Source: Senegalia massiliensis (lineage in GTDB: Bacteria; Bacillota; Clostridia; Tissierellales; SIT17). From it: a stretch of DNA of 64,000 nt. Position 1 is the stretch's first letter, and the number at the start of each line of letters is the position of its first letter. Location: NCBI RefSeq assembly GCF_900626135.1, contig NZ_LR130785.1, positions 1,887,569 to 1,951,568 on the forward strand, read 5' to 3'. Position numbers and translations under genes: made by a program. Below the pieces are notes generated by a model, which made no database searches, was not told where the DNA came from, and worked only from the letters and a program-made list of their open reading frames with translations. This document shows, piece after piece, positions 1 through 9,087 of the stretch.

Positions 1-8
1 TCCTAGGT

Positions 9-734
9 CTATTCTTCTTCAGTTATAGGATTTGCATACTTAAATTCTTTTATTTCCGTATATCTAGGTATTTTTATACTATCTTTTTTATTTATTTCAA
101 CCTTATATCCATAACTTTCTAATAAATCTATTATACCTCCATTAATTTCTAGGGCAGTTTTTAAATCATCACTTGGACCAATAGATTTAATAACTATAGG
201 AACTCCAATAGGTTTGTTATTAATGTTTAAATGGTCTCCTGCTACTAACATTTCTGAAAATGATGTATATCTTAAATCATTTATTGCTATAGCTTCTGAT
301 CCAGTTACATTTAAATAACTTACTATATCAAGTAAATATTCATAATCTTCAACTATTGAAATTGGATATCCATAAGAGTCTTCAGCATCTGGATTATTTA
401 TAATAATCTCAATACCTTCCCCTTCTACTTCTGTATAACCAGCAAACATTTTATATTTAGAAAGCTCTTTTGAAAGTTCTTCTACATAATCACTTTCTTC
501 AGACACTTCAGATTCATATTTTTGGACTCTATTCTCTAAATTAGTAAGTTCGTTCATTAGTGCTTCTTTTTCTTCTTGTACTTTTGAAAGTTCATTTACT
601 AATTCTTTATTTTTCTGACTTGGTACAAAGTCAGGACCAACTAAATTACTTACTGTTTTATATTGTATAGCAATTATTATTCCCAATATCACACACACAG
701 TTACTATTAAAGACTTTGATATTAAATTTTTCAT
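9..734 (-). CDS. DUF881 family membrane-anchored protein
   Basis: 241 residues. One N-terminal membrane segment (about residues 8-25) is followed by a coiled coil (about 40-95) and then a DUF881-type domain with GEGIEIIINN and an AIAINDLRYTS-like stretch. This layout is typical of the YlxW/YlxX-type proteins that follow divIB in Firmicutes dcw clusters; their biochemical role is not established. The ATG start has an AGGAGG eleven bases upstream. It is the last gene of the murA-divIB transcription unit visible here, and the operon probably continues past the left edge. Family call is confident, function is not. Confidence 0.85.
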   Translation of the reverse strand: MKNLISKSLIVTVCVILGIIIAIQYKTVSNLVGPDFVPSQKNKELVNELSKVQEEKEALMNELTNLENRVQKYESEVSEESDYVEELSKELSKYKMFAGYTEVEGEGIEIIINNPDAEDSYGYPISIVEDYEYLLDIVSYLNVTGSEAIAINDLRYTSFSEMLVAGDHLNINNKPIGVPIVIKSIGPSDDLKTALEINGGIIDLLESYGYKVEINKKDSIKIPRYTEIKEFKYANPITEEE

Positions 735-750
735 TTGTTACCTCCTGGCA

Positions 751-1503
751 TTATTTAATAACTATAGGATTTTTACCTTTATCAAATTTAATTTGCTTTG
801 CAGATATATCTTTTTCATCTAAATCTTTTACTATTTTTTCAATGAATTCTAATTTATATTTTATATCATTTAACCCATCTAACGCAACATTAATTCCAGA
901 ATTTAAGACCAGAGTAGTATTTTTCTCTTGTTCAATTATTTTTGATATTTCATATGAATATTCTTCCTTGTTATAATTATTTAACAACTTTAATACTTCA
1001 GAAATATAATTATTATTTTTAAAATTAATTTTCTTATTTAATTCATATTCTATAGACTGAGTAGTTTCTAATAAAGGTATATTTTTATTTTTTAACTTAG
1101 ATAATGTATTAAGTACAAAACCTTCCTTATCAATATATATATAATTACCATTATTATTATATACTATAACTTCTCTTCTCTCTTGTATATTTACAACAAC
1201 TGTATCTGGAAGCTTCATATCTACTTTTGCAGCTTTAATATAAGGATGATTTGTTAAGTTTTCTACTATAGTTTTTTTATTAATTTTAAATATATTTTCT
1301 CCTTTAACAATTCCTGATGCAAGTATTATTTTTTCATCTTCAAGTTCACTTTTCCCTTTTATATCAATATTTTTTATATGAAATAATGTAGTTTGAGTAA
1401 AAAGTATAAAAAAAAGTAATGATATTAACAATAATATTATCATTGTCATAACTAATACTCTTTTTTTCTTTATTTTTTTATCAACTTTGTATTTCTTTTC
1501 CAT
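751..1503 (-). CDS. divIB: cell division protein FtsQ/DivIB
   Basis: About 250 residues. A basic cytoplasmic tail (KKYKVDKKIKKKR) and one membrane segment are followed by an extracytoplasmic POTRA domain (about residues 45-115, FHIKNIDIKGKSELEDEKI) and the FtsQ beta domain. It is the bitopic DivIB scaffold that works with FtsL and DivIC in septal peptidoglycan synthesis. I start it at the inner ATG (1503) because GGAGG lies just in front of it; the ATG four codons upstream overlaps that site and has none of its own. It lies between murA and the DUF881 gene. Confidence 0.9.
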   Translation of the reverse strand: MEKKYKVDKKIKKKRVLVMTMIILLLISLLFFILFTQTTLFHIKNIDIKGKSELEDEKIILASGIVKGENIFKINKKTIVENLTNHPYIKAAKVDMKLPDTVVVNIQERREVIVYNNNGNYIYIDKEGFVLNTLSKLKNKNIPLLETTQSIEYELNKKINFKNNNYISEVLKLLNNYNKEEYSYEISKIIEQEKNTTLVLNSGINVALDGLNDIKYKLEFIEKIVKDLDEKDISAKQIKFDKGKNPIVIK

Positions 1504-1541
1504 AATATCCTCCATAGCTTGTACATTTTGCTACAATTCTT

Positions 1542-1564
1542 ATAAGCAGCCTTAAGCTGCTTAT
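1542..1564 (-). terminator. hairpin without U-tract between murA and divIB
   Basis: A 9-bp perfect stem (ATAAGCAGC/GCTGCTTAT) with a 5-base loop overlaps the murA stop codon. No U-run follows on the minus strand, so I expect an mRNA-stability or weak attenuating element rather than a full terminator. Confidence 0.4.
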
Positions 1565-2814
1565 TTTATTCTTCTTATATTAGCACCTATTAATTTTAAA
1601 TTTTCTTCCAGTCTCTCATATCCTCTATCTATATGTGATATATTATCTATTATAGTAGTGCCTTCTGCCGCAAGTCCTGCTAATAACAATGATGCTCCAC
1701 CTCTTAAGTCTTTTGCAGTTACTTTGGCACCTGTTAATTGTTTAACTCCTTTTATAACAGCTACATTTCCTAATGTTCTAATATTGGCTCCCATTCTTAC
1801 AAGTTCTGGAACATGTTTAAATCTATTTTCAAATATAGTTTCAGAGATTACACTTGTTCCACTTGACAATGTTAATAATGCCATTATCTGAGCTTGCATA
1901 TCTGTTGGAAATCCAGGATATGGTAAAGTCTGCAAAGATTCAATAGGATTTATTGTTCTAGGACCAATAATTTTAAGTGTAGTACAATTATTATAAATAG
2001 AACATCCTGTCTCCCTTAATTTAGCAATTATAGATTGTATATGGTCAACCTGGATATTTTTTAAAATTATTTCACCTTTAGTAATTGCTGATGCTACCAT
2101 ATATGTACCAGCAACTATTCTATCTGGTATAATAGTATGTTCAACACTATTCAGGTTATTTACACCATCTATCCTTATTATAGATGTTCCAGCACCATAT
2201 ATTCTACCGCCAATTGAATTTAAAAAATTTTGAAGATCAATTATTTCAGGTTCTCTTGCAGCATTTCTTATAATTGTAGTTCCTTGGGCCTTAATGCTAG
2301 CCAACATTATATTTTCTGTTGCTCCTACACTAGGATAGTCTAATTGAATATCTGTTCCTTTTAAATTTTGACCTTTACAATATATAAAGCCATGGGATTC
2401 CTCTATTTCAGCACCTAATTCTTTTAATGCTTTAAGATGAAAATCAATTGGTCTAACTCCAATTTCGCATCCACCAGGATATGAAACTTCAACTTCACCA
2501 CATCTAGAAAGCATTGCTCCCATTAGTATTATAGAAGAACGCATTTCTCTAACTAATTCTTCTGGTATTCTTACTTTATCTAAATTTCTTGAATCTACAG
2601 TAACAATATTATCAACAACATTAACTTTACAACCTATGGCTTTTAAAATTTTAACCATAACTTTCAAATCGCTTATTTCTGGTATGTTAAAAATTATATT
2701 AATATTATTATTTAAAATTGAAGCAGCAAGTATAGGCAAAACTGAATTTTTTGCTCCTCTTACAGTAATTTCACCTGCTAATTTGTTACTCCCTTCTATT
2801 ACATACTTAGACAT
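1561..2814 (-). CDS. murA: UDP-N-acetylglucosamine 1-carboxyvinyltransferase
   Basis: 417 residues, the normal MurA length. It transfers enolpyruvate from PEP to UDP-GlcNAc, the first committed step of peptidoglycan synthesis, in the cytosol. The catalytic loop PGGCEIGVRPIDFH carries the PEP-binding Cys (residue 116) that is the fosfomycin target, and the AKNSVLP N-terminus contains the conserved Lys-Asn pair. Many Firmicutes have two MurA paralogs; this is the one in the dcw cluster. The site GGAGGTG precedes the ATG, and a complementary CACCTCC occurs about 60 bases upstream in the murG-murA gap. Confidence 0.95.
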   Translation of the reverse strand: MSKYVIEGSNKLAGEITVRGAKNSVLPILAASILNNNINIIFNIPEISDLKVMVKILKAIGCKVNVVDNIVTVDSRNLDKVRIPEELVREMRSSIILMGAMLSRCGEVEVSYPGGCEIGVRPIDFHLKALKELGAEIEESHGFIYCKGQNLKGTDIQLDYPSVGATENIMLASIKAQGTTIIRNAAREPEIIDLQNFLNSIGGRIYGAGTSIIRIDGVNNLNSVEHTIIPDRIVAGTYMVASAITKGEIILKNIQVDHIQSIIAKLRETGCSIYNNCTTLKIIGPRTINPIESLQTLPYPGFPTDMQAQIMALLTLSSGTSVISETIFENRFKHVPELVRMGANIRTLGNVAVIKGVKQLTGAKVTAKDLRGGASLLLAGLAAEGTTIIDNISHIDRGYERLEENLKLIGANIRRIK

Positions 2815-2894
2815 TTGGGCACCTCCATGAAATGAAAATAGTTATATGTAAACTATATTACATTTTATGCTTTATCTAAGGAGGTGTGACTATA

Positions 2895-3998
2895 CTATAT
2901 AAGTTGTAATATTAGGTTATATATTTTATCAACTGAATCTTTCTTGCCTAATTTTTTACTGTTCATACTCATTTGAATTAATCTTTCTTTATTTTTAAGT
3001 AAAGAAATCATCTCATCATTTAATTTTTCTCCTGATACATCTTTATCTAATATTGTAATTCCTGCACCAGCCTTTTCTATAGCTCTAGCATTATACTCCT
3101 GATGATTACCTGTAGTGTAACCTTTAGGTATAATTATACTTGGTAGCCCAAGTGCTGTTATCTCAGCAAGTGTTATGGCGCCTGCACTAGTAATAACTAA
3201 ATCAGCTATCTTAAATCCACTAGGCATGTCATAAAAAAATGGAACTACATTTATATGAGATGGTAACTTATTTATTCCCCTACTCTTTAGTTTATGCATA
3301 AACTTATCATAGTGATTTTTACCTGTTATATGAAATAATTGCAAATTATCATTTTCTAAATTCTTTTCTATTAAACCAATTATTGATTCATTTAAACTTT
3401 TTTGGCCTCCACTACCACCTAGTGAAATTACAAAATCCTTATTTCTATCTATTTTTAGCTTTTTATAAGCTTCTTCTTTATCCACTTCAAAAAAATCTAT
3501 TTTAACAGGATTACCTGTAATTGTAACCTTATCTTCATTTTTAAAATATTTTTTACTTTCTTCAAAACTTGCAGCTATTTTATCTACAAAACCAGATAAT
3601 ATTCTATTAGTAGCACCTGGCAAAGCATTTTGTTCATGGATAAGAGTAGGTATTTTTTTTAATGATGCAATCAATACTACTGGACCACACACATATCCAC
3701 CTGTTCCAATTACAACATCAGGATTAAAATCCTTTATAACTTTTCTTGCATCATTTAACCCATATAATAACTCTTTTACAGATTTAATTGTATCAACTGA
3801 TAATCTTCTTTCAAATCCTTTTACTCTTATTCCTTTAAATTTAAACCCTTCTCTAGGAACTAATTCAGACTCCATACTATTATGAGTACCTACATACAAT
3901 ATCTCAGAATCTGGTTTTTCTTTTTTTATTTTTTTTGCAATAGCTAGAGCAGGAGAAATATGACCTCCTGTACCTCCGCCTGTAATTAAAAATTTCAT
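2895..3998 (-). CDS. murG: undecaprenyldiphospho-muramoylpentapeptide beta-GlcNAc-transferase
   Basis: About 367 residues, GT28 family. It adds GlcNAc to lipid I to make lipid II on the inner membrane face. The N-terminal glycine-rich loop GGGTGGHISPALA and the C-terminal donor-binding segments (SLGGSGGQKS, ITSAGAITLAEI) are diagnostic. I choose the ATG at 3998, nine bases after GGAG. A TTG three codons upstream directly abuts that GGAG and cannot use it. The start lies just past the stop of ftsW, which suggests translational coupling. Confidence 0.95.
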   Translation of the reverse strand: MKFLITGGGTGGHISPALAIAKKIKKEKPDSEILYVGTHNSMESELVPREGFKFKGIRVKGFERRLSVDTIKSVKELLYGLNDARKVIKDFNPDVVIGTGGYVCGPVVLIASLKKIPTLIHEQNALPGATNRILSGFVDKIAASFEESKKYFKNEDKVTITGNPVKIDFFEVDKEEAYKKLKIDRNKDFVISLGGSGGQKSLNESIIGLIEKNLENDNLQLFHITGKNHYDKFMHKLKSRGINKLPSHINVVPFFYDMPSGFKIADLVITSAGAITLAEITALGLPSIIIPKGYTTGNHQEYNARAIEKAGAGITILDKDVSGEKLNDEMISLLKNKERLIQMSMNSKKLGKKDSVDKIYNLILQLI

Positions 3999-4003
3999 TA
4001 ATT

Positions 4004-5104
4004 TCAACTCCTATCTAATGAGACATGTCTAGATATATTTAAAAGTATTCCAACACATGCCATAAACATCATAAGTGAAGTACCCCCTGCACTTACGAAT
4101 GGTAGTGGTATCCCTGTTGGGGGTAAAGAACTTGTAACTACACCTACATGAATTAAGGTTTGAATTGCAATAAGTGCAGTAATTCCTGATGCTAAGTAGC
4201 ATCCGAATAAATCTTTAGCAGATAAAGCAATTTTAATTCCTCTCCAAATAATTATTAAAAATAAAATAATAACTATTACACTACCAATAAAACCAAGTTC
4301 TTCACCTATAATAGAAAATATAAAATCATTATATGGCTCAGATAAATAAAAGAATTTTTGTTTGCTTTTTCCGAGACCAGCACCAAATAATCCCCCTGAA
4401 CCTAATGCATATAAGGATTGAATTACTTGCCATCCATCACCTGTAGGATCTTCAAAAGGATGTAAAAATACAGTCATTCTTCTAAGTCTATATTCCTCTG
4501 CTGTAATAGCAAAATATAATCCTCCTACACCTATAAATCCAAGTCCGATTAAGTGGCTTGTTTTTGCACCTGCTATAAATAGCATTGCAGCTAATGTAGT
4601 AGCAAGAGTTGCACTAGTACTCAAATCTGGTTGTATTATTATAAGTGCAGCTGAAAATCCTATAATTAATAATGCAGGTACAAGTCCATTCCAAAATTGT
4701 CTTATCCCATCTTTTTTCTTTGCTAAAAAAGTAGCCATTAATATAATAGCACCAAATTTTATAGCATCTGATGGCATTATAGTATAACCAAATACCTTAA
4801 CCCATCTGGTAGCTCCTCCTGTTTTAAATCCTAATGGAGTAAATAATAATGCAGTTAAAACTATACCCACTAAAAAAATTAATTTAGACAGTTTAGCCAA
4901 TCTTGAATATTTAAAATTCATGAAAAATATCATTACAAATAATCCAATAACAGCAAAAATTAACTGTCTCACAAGAAAATGATAAGGATTATTTAATTTA
5001 TAATAAGCATCAGGATAACTAGAACTAAATACCATTATTATTCCTATAAAAACTAAAATAATTGTAGTAATCATTAATGTAAAATCACTAGCCTTTTTGG
5101 CCAT
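4004..5104 (-). CDS. spoVE: SEDS peptidoglycan glycosyltransferase FtsW/SpoVE
   Basis: 366 residues and about ten membrane segments. It is a SEDS-family lipid II polymerase that pairs with the class B penicillin-binding protein encoded in the same cluster. The extracytoplasmic loop PFEDPTGDGWQVIQSLYALG and the segments GLGKSKQKFFYLSEPYNDFIF and GIPLPFVSAGGTS are hallmark SEDS motifs. The 5' end overlaps murD by 17 bases. In spore formers the dcw copy is often called SpoVE; sequence alone does not separate that from vegetative FtsW. Confidence 0.9.
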   Translation of the reverse strand: MAKKASDFTLMITTIILVFIGIIMVFSSSYPDAYYKLNNPYHFLVRQLIFAVIGLFVMIFFMNFKYSRLAKLSKLIFLVGIVLTALLFTPLGFKTGGATRWVKVFGYTIMPSDAIKFGAIILMATFLAKKKDGIRQFWNGLVPALLIIGFSAALIIIQPDLSTSATLATTLAAMLFIAGAKTSHLIGLGFIGVGGLYFAITAEEYRLRRMTVFLHPFEDPTGDGWQVIQSLYALGSGGLFGAGLGKSKQKFFYLSEPYNDFIFSIIGEELGFIGSVIVIILFLIIIWRGIKIALSAKDLFGCYLASGITALIAIQTLIHVGVVTSSLPPTGIPLPFVSAGGTSLMMFMACVGILLNISRHVSLDRS

Positions 5105-6464
5105 TATGGTTCCTCCTTATACTCTTAACCATATTTTTAAATTCATCTCCTCTTTCTTCATAATTATTGTACATATCCCAACTAGCACAAGCTGGAGATA
5201 ATAAAACGGTGCTATTTGAGTTTGATAAATTGTATGCTTTATAAACTGCTTCTTTCATATTATTAACCATATGAATATTTTCTATATCATATTTTTCAGC
5301 AACTTTTTTTATTTCATTTGCAGTTTGTCCTAACAGTATTAAATTATCAATTTTTCCTTTTGAAACTTTTATAAGTTCTTCATATGAGGAATCCTTGTTA
5401 TATCCACCTGCAATCAATACTATATTTCTTTTTATAGCATTGATTGCCTGTATAGAAGCATCAACATTTGTAGCCTTTGAATCATTGTAATATTTTACTC
5501 CATCAATTTCATCAACAAATTCTAATCTATGTGATACTCCTTGAAAATTTGAAATAGAATTTTTTATATTATTTATATCTATATTAGCTGCAAGACATAT
5601 ACCAATAGAGGTCATTATATTTTCAACATTGTGTTTACCAGGAATTTTTATATCATCTAATTTAATTATATTGATACTTTTTATACCATCACTATAAACT
5701 ATATGTCCACAATTTATAAAAATTCCTCTACTTAGTTTTTCTTTTTGACTAAAATATATAACTTTAGATTTTGTACTATCTGCTAATTTTCTAACCTCTA
5801 AATCATCATAATTTAATATTGCAAAATCTTTTTCATCTTGATTTTTAATAACCTTTGTTTTGGAATTTTTATAATTCATATAATTTCCATGCCAATCTAA
5901 ATGGTCTGGCTTAAAATTTATTATTGCACTAATATTTGGTTTAAAGAAATAAGTATTTTCTAATTGAAAGCTACTAGCTTCTATAATAAAATAATCTTCT
6001 TCTTTTGAATTAACCAATTCCCACAATATGCCCACTCCTATATTACCTGTTATATGGGCAGTAATATTTGCTTCTTTAAAAATTTTCCCTACTAAAGTTG
6101 TTGTTGTTGTTTTACCATTAGTTCCAGTTATGGCAATAAATTTATTCTTAAATAATCTATATCCTAATTCAATATCTGTAACTACCTCAATATTATCTTT
6201 AATTGCATCTTGAATTATAGGTACTGAATTTTTTATTCCTGGACTTTTTATTATTAAATCAATATCTTTTAAGTTTGGATTATTATGGCCTAGTCTATAA
6301 TCAATATCAATATTTTTTAAATTATTAATATGTTGTTCAAGTTCATTTTTATTTTTAGAATCATTAATAATTATATTAGCTTTTAATTTATCTAATGCTT
6401 TTGCCGTAGACACACCACTTATACCCAGACCTAATATTAATACATTTTTATTTTCAATATTCAT
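5088..6464 (-). CDS. murD: UDP-N-acetylmuramoylalanine--D-glutamate ligase
   Basis: 458 residues, Mur ligase family. It adds D-Glu to UDP-MurNAc-L-Ala. It shows an N-terminal Rossmann-like UDP-binding domain (LILGLGISGVSTA), the ATP-binding loop AITGTNGKTTTT (about residues 111-122), the central NFKPDHLDWHG segment and the C-terminal domain beginning near FQGVSHRLEFV. GGAGG is well placed before the ATG. It sits between mraY and ftsW as in B. subtilis. Confidence 0.95.
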   Translation of the reverse strand: MNIENKNVLILGLGISGVSTAKALDKLKANIIINDSKNKNELEQHINNLKNIDIDYRLGHNNPNLKDIDLIIKSPGIKNSVPIIQDAIKDNIEVVTDIELGYRLFKNKFIAITGTNGKTTTTTLVGKIFKEANITAHITGNIGVGILWELVNSKEEDYFIIEASSFQLENTYFFKPNISAIINFKPDHLDWHGNYMNYKNSKTKVIKNQDEKDFAILNYDDLEVRKLADSTKSKVIYFSQKEKLSRGIFINCGHIVYSDGIKSINIIKLDDIKIPGKHNVENIMTSIGICLAANIDINNIKNSISNFQGVSHRLEFVDEIDGVKYYNDSKATNVDASIQAINAIKRNIVLIAGGYNKDSSYEELIKVSKGKIDNLILLGQTANEIKKVAEKYDIENIHMVNNMKEAVYKAYNLSNSNSTVLLSPACASWDMYNNYEERGDEFKNMVKSIRRNHNGQKG

Positions 6465-6477
6465 TTAATTCCTCCAT

Positions 6478-7452
6478 CTATATATAATATTTAAGCGATA
6501 ATAGACTAAATAATGATAATAAAACTGTTACAGCCCAGAATACTGTAACCACCTTAGTTTCTTTCCAACCAGATAATTCAAAATGATGATGAAGAGGACT
6601 CATTTTAAATAATCTTTTTCCTGTAAGTTTAAAACTTAAAACCTGTAAAATAACCGATAATGTTTCTGTAAAATATACTCCACCAACAATAGGTAATATT
6701 AAAGGTAATTTCAAAATAATTGATATGGCTGCTATTGCACCTCCAAGTGCAAGAGATCCTGTATCTCCCATAAAAACCTTAGCAGGGTATGCATTATATT
6801 TTAAAAATCCAAGACAACCTCCAGCAAGTGCTGCTGAAAATACTGTAACGGCTCCATATCCCATTTTTAAAGCAACTAAACTAAAGAATGATAATACTAT
6901 TAATGTAATTCCTGTAGCAAGCCCATCTAATCCATCTGTTAAATTTACACTATTTACAGTTCCAACAACTACGAATATTATGAAAGGCAGATAAAGAATA
7001 CCTAAATCCAAATAAAAATTATTTAAAAATGGTACAATTATCTCTGTTCCTTGAGATGCAGTTTTAGTTTGATAAATTACTAAAATGACAGCTATTAAAA
7101 TTTGTGCTAATAACTTTTGATATGCTCTTAAACCTAAGTTTCTCTTTAATACAACTTTAATGAAATCATCTATAAATCCTATCGCTCCAAATCCCAATGT
7201 AGAAAATATTAATAGGGATATATCTTTATTAACAATACCTGAAGTTAATGATGTTACTATTGCTGCTAATAAAAATATTATTCCTCCCATTGTTGGAGTA
7301 CCACTTTTTTTAATATGACTTTTTGGACCTTCTTCTCTAATACTTTGACCAACATTTAATTTTCTAAGTAATGGTATACTAAGTGGTCCTAGTAACAATG
7401 CTATAATAAATGAAATTCCAATAATTCTAATTATATCTATATAATCTAACAT
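6478..7452 (-). CDS. mraY: phospho-N-acetylmuramoyl-pentapeptide-transferase
   Basis: 324 residues, polytopic. It transfers phospho-MurNAc-pentapeptide to undecaprenyl phosphate to make lipid I. The SHIKKSGTPTMGG loop, the aspartates of the GFIDDFIKV segment, the NLTDGLDGLA segment, FMGDTGSLALG and the C-terminal MSPLHHHFEL histidine motif are all present. It directly follows murE; murF, present between them in many bacteria, is absent. Confidence 0.95.
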   Translation of the reverse strand: MLDYIDIIRIIGISFIIALLLGPLSIPLLRKLNVGQSIREEGPKSHIKKSGTPTMGGIIFLLAAIVTSLTSGIVNKDISLLIFSTLGFGAIGFIDDFIKVVLKRNLGLRAYQKLLAQILIAVILVIYQTKTASQGTEIIVPFLNNFYLDLGILYLPFIIFVVVGTVNSVNLTDGLDGLATGITLIVLSFFSLVALKMGYGAVTVFSAALAGGCLGFLKYNAYPAKVFMGDTGSLALGGAIAAISIILKLPLILPIVGGVYFTETLSVILQVLSFKLTGKRLFKMSPLHHHFELSGWKETKVVTVFWAVTVLLSLFSLLSLKYYI

Positions 7453-7480
7453 TACGTTCTCCTCTCATGTATATAATATA

Positions 7481-8950
7481 TTATTTTTGCCTATAGTTAT
7501 CTAAAATATCTTTGACTATCTTATATTCGTCAAATTCAATTTTTTTCTGATTCATTATTTGATATGTTTCATGACCTTTACCTAAAATCATGATAATATC
7601 ATATGGTCTTGCTATTTCTATAGCTTTTTTTATAGCTTTTTTTCTATCAGGTATTTTAAAATATTCATAAGAACTATCTTCTATACCTTGTATTATTTCT
7701 TCTATAATTGCTTTTGTATCTTCACTTCTAGAATTATCACTTGTAATTATACATATATCAGAATATTTAGCTGCTATTTTCCCCATTTTAGGTCTTTTTG
7801 ATTTATCTCTATCTCCTCCACATCCAAATACAGTTATAATTCTAGCCTTTGCAAATTCATTAACTGTTTTCAATACATTTTTAAAGCCATCAGGTGAATG
7901 AGCAAAATCTATTATAATATCAAAATCTTCATCTGATTTAATAACTTGAAATCTACCCTTTACATTATCAATTTTTTCTAGTCCCTGTTTTATAGTCTTT
8001 AAGTCAATTCCCAATGCAATAGAACAACTTATAGCTGCTAATGCATTATATACATTAAATATCCCAGGAGTATTCAATTTAATATTTATGTTTCCTAAAT
8101 TTGTAACTAAATCAAAACTTATATTTCTAGTCATTTGAATTACATTCTTAGCTTGTATATCTCCAGAATTTATTCCATATGTTACAATTTTGGTTTTAAA
8201 ATTTTTTAGCTTAGAAATCATCTTTTTCCCAAATTCGTCATCAGAATTTATAATATTTAATTTATCAGTCATATAAAACAATTTTATTTTTGAATTCATA
8301 TATTCATTTAATGATTTATGAAAATCTAAATGTTCCTCACTTAAATTTGTAAATATACCAATATCAAATTGAATATTATTAACTCTATTAAGTGATAATG
8401 AATGAGAAGATACTTCCATTATACAATGATTAATATCTTTTTCTAACATCTTATGTAAAAACATTTGTAAATTATTAGCTTCAGGAGTAGTTTTATCTAT
8501 ATCATAATTCTTTTCATCTATTTTCACTCCTAATGTTCCTATGATTCCAGTTTTCCACTGATTATTTTTAAATATAGACTCTAAAAAATAACTAGTTGAG
8601 GTTTTACCATTTGTCCCTGTTATACCTACAATATTTAATTTTGTAGAAGGATAATTATAGAAAGTATTAGATAGAATAGGTAAAGCTACTCTAGAATTTT
8701 TAACTGTTATTATAGTAATATCATCTCTATTATTATAAAAATTATTATTTTCTACCACAATAACTTTGGATCCTCTGCTTAAAGCATCAGATATGAAATC
8801 ATGGCCATCTAATTTAAAACCTTTAATTGCTATAAATAAAAAGTTTTCTTTTACATTTTTTGAATTATTCTCAATTCCTGATATTTGTTTTTCTAGATCA
8901 CCTGATATATTAATATAGTCTAAATCCTCAATTAATTTTTGTAACTTCAA
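7481..8950 (-). CDS. murE: UDP-N-acetylmuramyl-tripeptide synthetase
   Basis: 489 residues, Mur ligase. It adds the third stem-peptide residue to UDP-MurNAc-L-Ala-D-Glu. The P-loop GITGTNGKTSTS (about residues 109-120) and the carbamylated-Lys region are present. The amino-acid selectivity motif reads DNSRSED, where meso-diaminopimelate enzymes usually have DNPR; the Arg that contacts DAP is kept, so DAP remains the likely substrate but is not certain. The start is a TTG preceded by GGGGTG. A hairpin terminator separates it from spoVD upstream. Confidence 0.92.
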   Translation of the reverse strand: MKLQKLIEDLDYINISGDLEKQISGIENNSKNVKENFLFIAIKGFKLDGHDFISDALSRGSKVIVVENNNFYNNRDDITIITVKNSRVALPILSNTFYNYPSTKLNIVGITGTNGKTSTSYFLESIFKNNQWKTGIIGTLGVKIDEKNYDIDKTTPEANNLQMFLHKMLEKDINHCIMEVSSHSLSLNRVNNIQFDIGIFTNLSEEHLDFHKSLNEYMNSKIKLFYMTDKLNIINSDDEFGKKMISKLKNFKTKIVTYGINSGDIQAKNVIQMTRNISFDLVTNLGNINIKLNTPGIFNVYNALAAISCSIALGIDLKTIKQGLEKIDNVKGRFQVIKSDEDFDIIIDFAHSPDGFKNVLKTVNEFAKARIITVFGCGGDRDKSKRPKMGKIAAKYSDICIITSDNSRSEDTKAIIEEIIQGIEDSSYEYFKIPDRKKAIKKAIEIARPYDIIMILGKGHETYQIMNQKKIEFDEYKIVKDILDNYRQK

Positions 8951-9035
8951 AGTTATACACCCCTATAATAATAACATAATTTTATATACTATTCTATTAC
9001 AATATTAACTTATTAATTTTTCTAAAATTTCAAAA

Positions 9036-9069
9036 AGACAACCTCTACAATGAATAATTGAAGTTGTCT
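9036..9069 (-). terminator. terminator between spoVD and murE
   Basis: On the minus strand a 10-bp stem (AGACAACTTC with GAGGTTGTCT) is followed by a run of U. It would partly end transcripts from the mraZ promoter after spoVD, so murE to DUF881 may need readthrough or their own promoter. Confidence 0.7.
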
Positions 9070-9087
9070 AAAATTTTCTATCTAGTG

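Noticed and set aside
2878..2890. AAGGAGGTG on the plus strand as a ribosome site
   Set aside because: The following GTG is followed at once by TGA and no plus-strand frame opens; it makes better sense as the complement of the murA site.
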